A stretch of 21,221 nt of DNA, taken from positions 1,401,883-1,423,103 of the forward strand of contig NW_003314293.1 of the NCBI RefSeq assembly GCF_000143415.4, given 5' to 3'. The translations under genes were made by a program, and so were the position numbers. Positions 17,216 through 21,221 of the stretch are shown piece by piece; position 1 is the first letter of the stretch; every line of letters begins with the position of its first letter. The notes beneath the pieces were generated by a model. That model was not told where the DNA came from. It searched no databases and worked only from the letters and a program-made list of their open reading frames with translations. The DNA comes from Selaginella moellendorffii (taxonomy: Eukaryota; Streptophyta; Lycopodiopsida; Selaginellales; Selaginellaceae).

Positions 17216-18421
17216 TAAAATTATTTTTCGGAAAAGTATAATGTGTTAACCATCTATCAAAAAATTTAGAATAATTTTTTATTTTATCTATGTTAATTAA
17301 TATAATTATTTTTATTTCTTAACTATTGGTTTATAAGTAAACAAAATCAGCTATAAAGCTAACATTAAAAATAAAAAATTTTATTCTCAAATTAATAGCA
17401 TAAGAAGACATGTTTTTGAAAAAAATCATGTCGAAGTTTTGGTGGCCAATGGGTGGTTAGCATAGTTAGTTAAAGAGGGAAAACAATGGCATGACAACTT
17501 TTATAAATTTAAAACTTTATTAAGATACTTATATATGGCAAAAATGTTTTTTGTACTCTAGTATGTTCCTTTAATTAAAGTGTTCATACATAACAAGAAT
17601 CCTTTTTAGTATAAGGTAGTCTAATTTATAATTGGGTTTAACTACTATACTCACAATTATAGGATTAGGAAGAATATAAATAACATATTAACATGTATAT
17701 TAATATGGAGTGTATCAGTAAGTTTGTGCTTTTTGCCATAAACACTAAATAACAAATGGATTACAAACACTAGGAGAAGAATAAATGCAAAGTAATGAAA
17801 GTGTCTGTAAGTAAGGTAAAGGTTTATTGAAGCACTAGATTTAGAATTGAGTTGCAAAATTGATAACAATGCATTTTATGTGTTATATAGGTTGTAATTG
17901 ATGAAGAGAGCAAACAAGTGTTACACTATTTAAAAATTCAATACAAAGAAATACAAATAATGGATTTAATGAAACAAGAAGGGTCACCATAACTATGGTG
18001 AAGCAAAGTGTAGTTTATTTAAGCTAATATTAGGCAATATCAAAGTTTTTAAATTTGTAGAGTTTTAATAATGTATTTTCCCCCTTTTTGTTTATATCAG
18101 ATTAAAAAGAAGATCAAAGTTCTTGATATCAAATGCTCTTTAAAAACAAAAAATGAAAAAAAAAACCAAGGTAGGTTTAGCGTGTTCAAAGTGTTTATTA
18201 TTTCCTCGTACTTTACAACCCTTTTGGATCTGACAAGTATTGAGCCTTGAAAGTTTATTTACTTCTAAATGTTGATTTAATCTTTAATTGCAAATTTTGG
18301 CATTTTGTAAATTCACTAATTTAAGAAAAGTTAATAGTTGTATAAAGGGTAGTTTAACTTGTTGAGGGTCTATTGAATGCATAGTGATAGATTTATTGGA
18401 CACATTCTAACTACACATGGC

Positions 18422-18540
18422 ATGGACAAGCTCATCATTCTATTTTAGTATGTTCATCAACTCAGCCTGTTTATTATAATATGGACAAGTGCATCATTCC
18501 ATCTTAGTATATTCATCAACTCAGCTTGTTTATTTTTCAT
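18422..18540. repeat. 59 bp tandem duplication
   Basis: Two adjacent units starting ATGGACAAG at 18422 and 18481, each with CATCATTC, TTAGTAT, TTCATCAACTCAGC and TGTTTATT. They differ at several positions, so the duplication is not recent. Confidence 0.9.
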
Positions 18541-20808
18541 TTATGTTTTGCTAGGTTCATGATATACTTTAAGAGTATTCAATAAAAGTATCAAGAAAAA
18601 TAGAATCTAACATGTGCATATTCTTCCTTAAAGAAGTAGAGTATATGGATTGCAAAACATATTATATTATTGAGATTATTGTAATAATATTTTAATATAA
18701 TAAAATGTATTGAGAAACAAAGATAAATTATAGAGTGGATAAGTTTTTGCCTTTTATGAGTTGAATCTATTTTTATTCAAAGAGTTTTAAAGATTGCATT
18801 GATTAGCATTTGCTAAGCAGTTTCTAGTCCATAACAATAAAGAGAAATTGTTGAACTTTATGAATCTCGCCAATTGATGATATTAAATACAGGGTAATAT
18901 CAATTTTTCACTATGCATTTTTTGAATTTTTTTTGTAATGTTGGGTCATTAGGTTAGGGAATAAGGTAGATATGATATTTAATTTTTTCTCATTCAAATA
19001 AGTCTTGTAAGAGTAAAATTTTCTTTATTATAATAAGAAAATTGGACTGTAAAAGAGGATTTAAGTAAGAAAGAAGCATGCTAGGGTAATAAGTCTATTT
19101 CTCACGTCTTTATTTAAATCTTTGTAAGTTTTCTAATTTTATTTTTTTTTGCAAAAATTTTAGATCTATGAATACTCTTCAATCCCAATATAAATCATAG
19201 ATAAAAATGCTATGTTTTAAAGATTTTAAAGGGGAAAGGGGATTATGGGAATTAGCTTATTTTAACACATATCAAAGAAAGATTAAGCCAACTTGAAGAA
19301 TAAAAAAAAATTTAATCTCAAAGAAGAAAGTTAACACATTTCATCCTATTGCTTTTTTTTCAAATAAGGGAAAATATAATATTTTTTAAAGAAAATTATT
19401 CTTTTGGTAGAAAAATACATAAATCCAAGAAAAAGAAGCTTAGGAAGCTAAAAAAAAAAGGTATAATATAAAATGGTCTAAAAATTTCTAAATTTAATTC
19501 AAATTTACATTTTCATCTTATAATCACTCTTTAACATCTTTATGATGCCTCAAAATATGGGGGAATACAATTTCTAATATTCCTTCTTTGATCCCTATGA
19601 AGTTCCTTTTTGTTCACAACAATAATTATTAATTCTATTATTAAAACAGATTCAAAGACAATTTAGATCTCTACATAATGCTTGAGTTAATAGGATTTAA
19701 TGGATAGGTTTTTGGGCCCTCCTCACCACATAGCTATACCCTTAGTTACTAAATAAAAGGTCCATTTAATTTTTATTGAATTCTCTAACCATGTAGATAG
19801 AGCAAGGTTCTAATAAAGTATACAAAATATCCAAATAGTGCTACACCCACTTAAATTGAGAGCATTAACTATTCAATCTCCTTGAGGAGTTAGAGTTGGC
19901 TATTAAACACTTCACCAAATCATTCAATTTATCTATTCATATTTAATTTAATTTTGGACTCTTTAATGTTTATATCATCACCCACTATATGAAAATAACT
20001 TTTTTTTCATATTGGTTCTTTATAATCCTCCCTTTATTATCTCGTAGAGACTTATCAAACCCCTTAATGTTTGAGAAAAAATTGCTTCAGGCTTTCACTC
20101 CACCCTCACCACACCCTTGGATATGTTTGTCCCTAGATATATTAAGCCTTGAACTCGGTATTGGACATGGTTTAAGATTCGATCCTCGACTTAATTTTAG
20201 TTTCAATCTTGGATTTGTTTCAAACTTGGTCTTGAATTTTGTTTTGCACTTTATCTCAACACTTCTATATATTATAATAATTGCCACATGTTAGTCATTC
20301 TTTTGTTATTTTTTAAAAACTCATTTATCTATCGTTTTGTGCTCATTCCTAACACTTCTTTAGAAGTTCACTTCTTTTTGACTTTTTGAGTCAAAGCTTT
20401 TAGTCCAAATATGTTATACTCATTGAACTTTTACCTCAACCACTACCTTTCGACTTTACTTTGGGATTTAGGGATTTGTATTTTATAAATCTTTCATGAC
20501 TAATCTAGTTTGATATCCAAGTAGTTTTTCCCTTAAGCCTCTAATATTACACCATGATTGCTGCCCTCTTCTTTATACCCATGTTATACACGAGTTATAT
20601 ATCAGACAATATTTAAGAGCTAATAAAACCTAAGTAAGATTTTAAAACTAAAATTCTATCACAATATTTAATTTTGTGTTTTTAATAGCTATATAAGATA
20701 GAGAGAAACTAGTGCTATAAAGTTGGGGTGTTTAATATATAGGAGTGAGGCATAAAATTTATGAAGGTTTAAACAAAGGCATTTCTCACTCAAATCTTTA
20801 ATTCAAAA

Positions 20809-20844
20809 CCCCACCCCACCCCACCCCCACCCCCCCCTTCCCCC
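20809..20844 (-). other. G-quadruplex-forming tract (C-rich on the plus strand)
   Basis: Six C-runs of 4, 4, 4, 5, 8 and 5 bases separated by one A (or TT before the last run). On the minus strand this gives six G-runs with one- or two-base loops, well beyond the four runs needed for a stable quadruplex, and an i-motif on the plus strand. It stands alone in very AT-rich DNA. Confidence 0.85.
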
Positions 20845-21221
20845 TCTCTAAATCATATCCATATGATAAATGGAAAATTATAGAGTAAATGTTTTTGTAG
20901 ATTTTATGACATTTTAAGCTATAATACATTTTAGTGTCATTCAAGTGTTCATCACTTTTTTCAATTTAAATCTAATTTAGAGAAAAGGAACTCATCCCAT
21001 TGTTCTATTTCATTAATATTCTTGAGTTTAGAAAAGAACTTAATAAAACTATACAAATAAGTAGTTTGTTGAGTTCAACTATTTATTAAATTGCATTTCA
21101 TTATAGGGTCAAAAATATCTCAAGACCTCTTGTTTTTAAAAGAAAAACATTCTTTTCCATATTTGTCTTAGATTCTATCACAAGATTTATTCAATCAATT
21201 ACAAAGCTCAATTACCACTAT

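Larger units (their letters stand above)
17216..21221. other. AT-rich region without recognisable genes
   Basis: About 4 kb of AT-rich DNA with stops in all frames. The longest open frames (17657-17869 minus, 19989-20294 plus) encode low-complexity Leu/Ile/Phe/Asn-rich peptides with no recognised motif and are probably chance. Two local structures are listed separately: a 59 bp tandem duplication and a C-rich tract. I saw no transposon ends or RNA genes. Confidence 0.6.

Noticed and set aside
19989-20294. 101-codon hydrophobic frame in the AT-rich region
   Set aside because: Low-complexity Leu/Phe/Ile-rich composition typical of chance frames in AT-rich DNA, with a competing frame on the opposite strand.
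17216-21221. Search for a second transposon, tRNA genes or CRISPR-like spaced repeats
   Set aside because: No paired terminal repeats, cloverleaf-like tRNA sequence or regularly spaced repeats were found by eye; only the 59 bp tandem pair and the C-rich tract stood out.

Overview
This is a stretch of a nuclear land-plant genome. The signs are a spliced At4g10955-type class-3 lipase gene, an F-box gene, a Ty3/gypsy LTR retrotransposon, and GC-balanced gene islands set in long AT-rich deserts. The style of the genes and the possible 50-65 nt introns on the minus strand suggest a lycophyte such as Selaginella, but that is an inference and not proven by the sequence. No rRNA, tRNA, CRISPR array or bacterial-type operon was seen.

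Layout. 1-1690: AT-rich, with one weak unrecognised open frame. 1691-3649: first copy of a roughly 1.9 kb segmental duplication. It holds an apparently intact two-exon lipase gene and a broken start of an F-box gene. 3650-4756: AT-rich. 4757-6660: a GC-balanced island with unrecognised, coding-like but interrupted sequence, a two-unit GC-rich tandem repeat and a small ATCATAAAGT-type minisatellite. 6835-8622: second copy of the duplication. It keeps lipase exon 2 but has lost exon 1, and it runs into a full-length F-box gene (8542-9948). 9949-11460: a convergent tail region, then a minus-strand candidate spliced transcript (about 10.35-10.91 kb) with a pyrimidine-rich putative promoter. 11440-12691: non-coding, becoming AT-rich. 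12692-17211: a complete but dead 4520 bp Ty3/gypsy element with 175 bp LTRs, a primer-binding site matching tRNA-Ala, gag, protease, RT, truncated RNase H, integrase, polypurine tract and a short target duplication. 17212-21221: AT-rich desert with a 59 bp tandem duplication and a strong G-quadruplex/i-motif tract.

The most interesting part is the duplication. The two copies have lost different genes: copy 1 keeps the lipase start exon but has no F-box gene body, while copy 2 keeps the F-box gene but lost the lipase start exon through a 195 bp deletion with GTGT microhomology. A 24 bp inverted fragment of the duplicated sequence sits exactly at the left edge of copy 2, which fits template switching during the rearrangement. 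Lipase exon 2 differs by only about 1% between copies, whereas the retrotransposon LTRs differ by about 6%, so the duplication is probably younger than the insertion. No new multi-gene system was found in the window.
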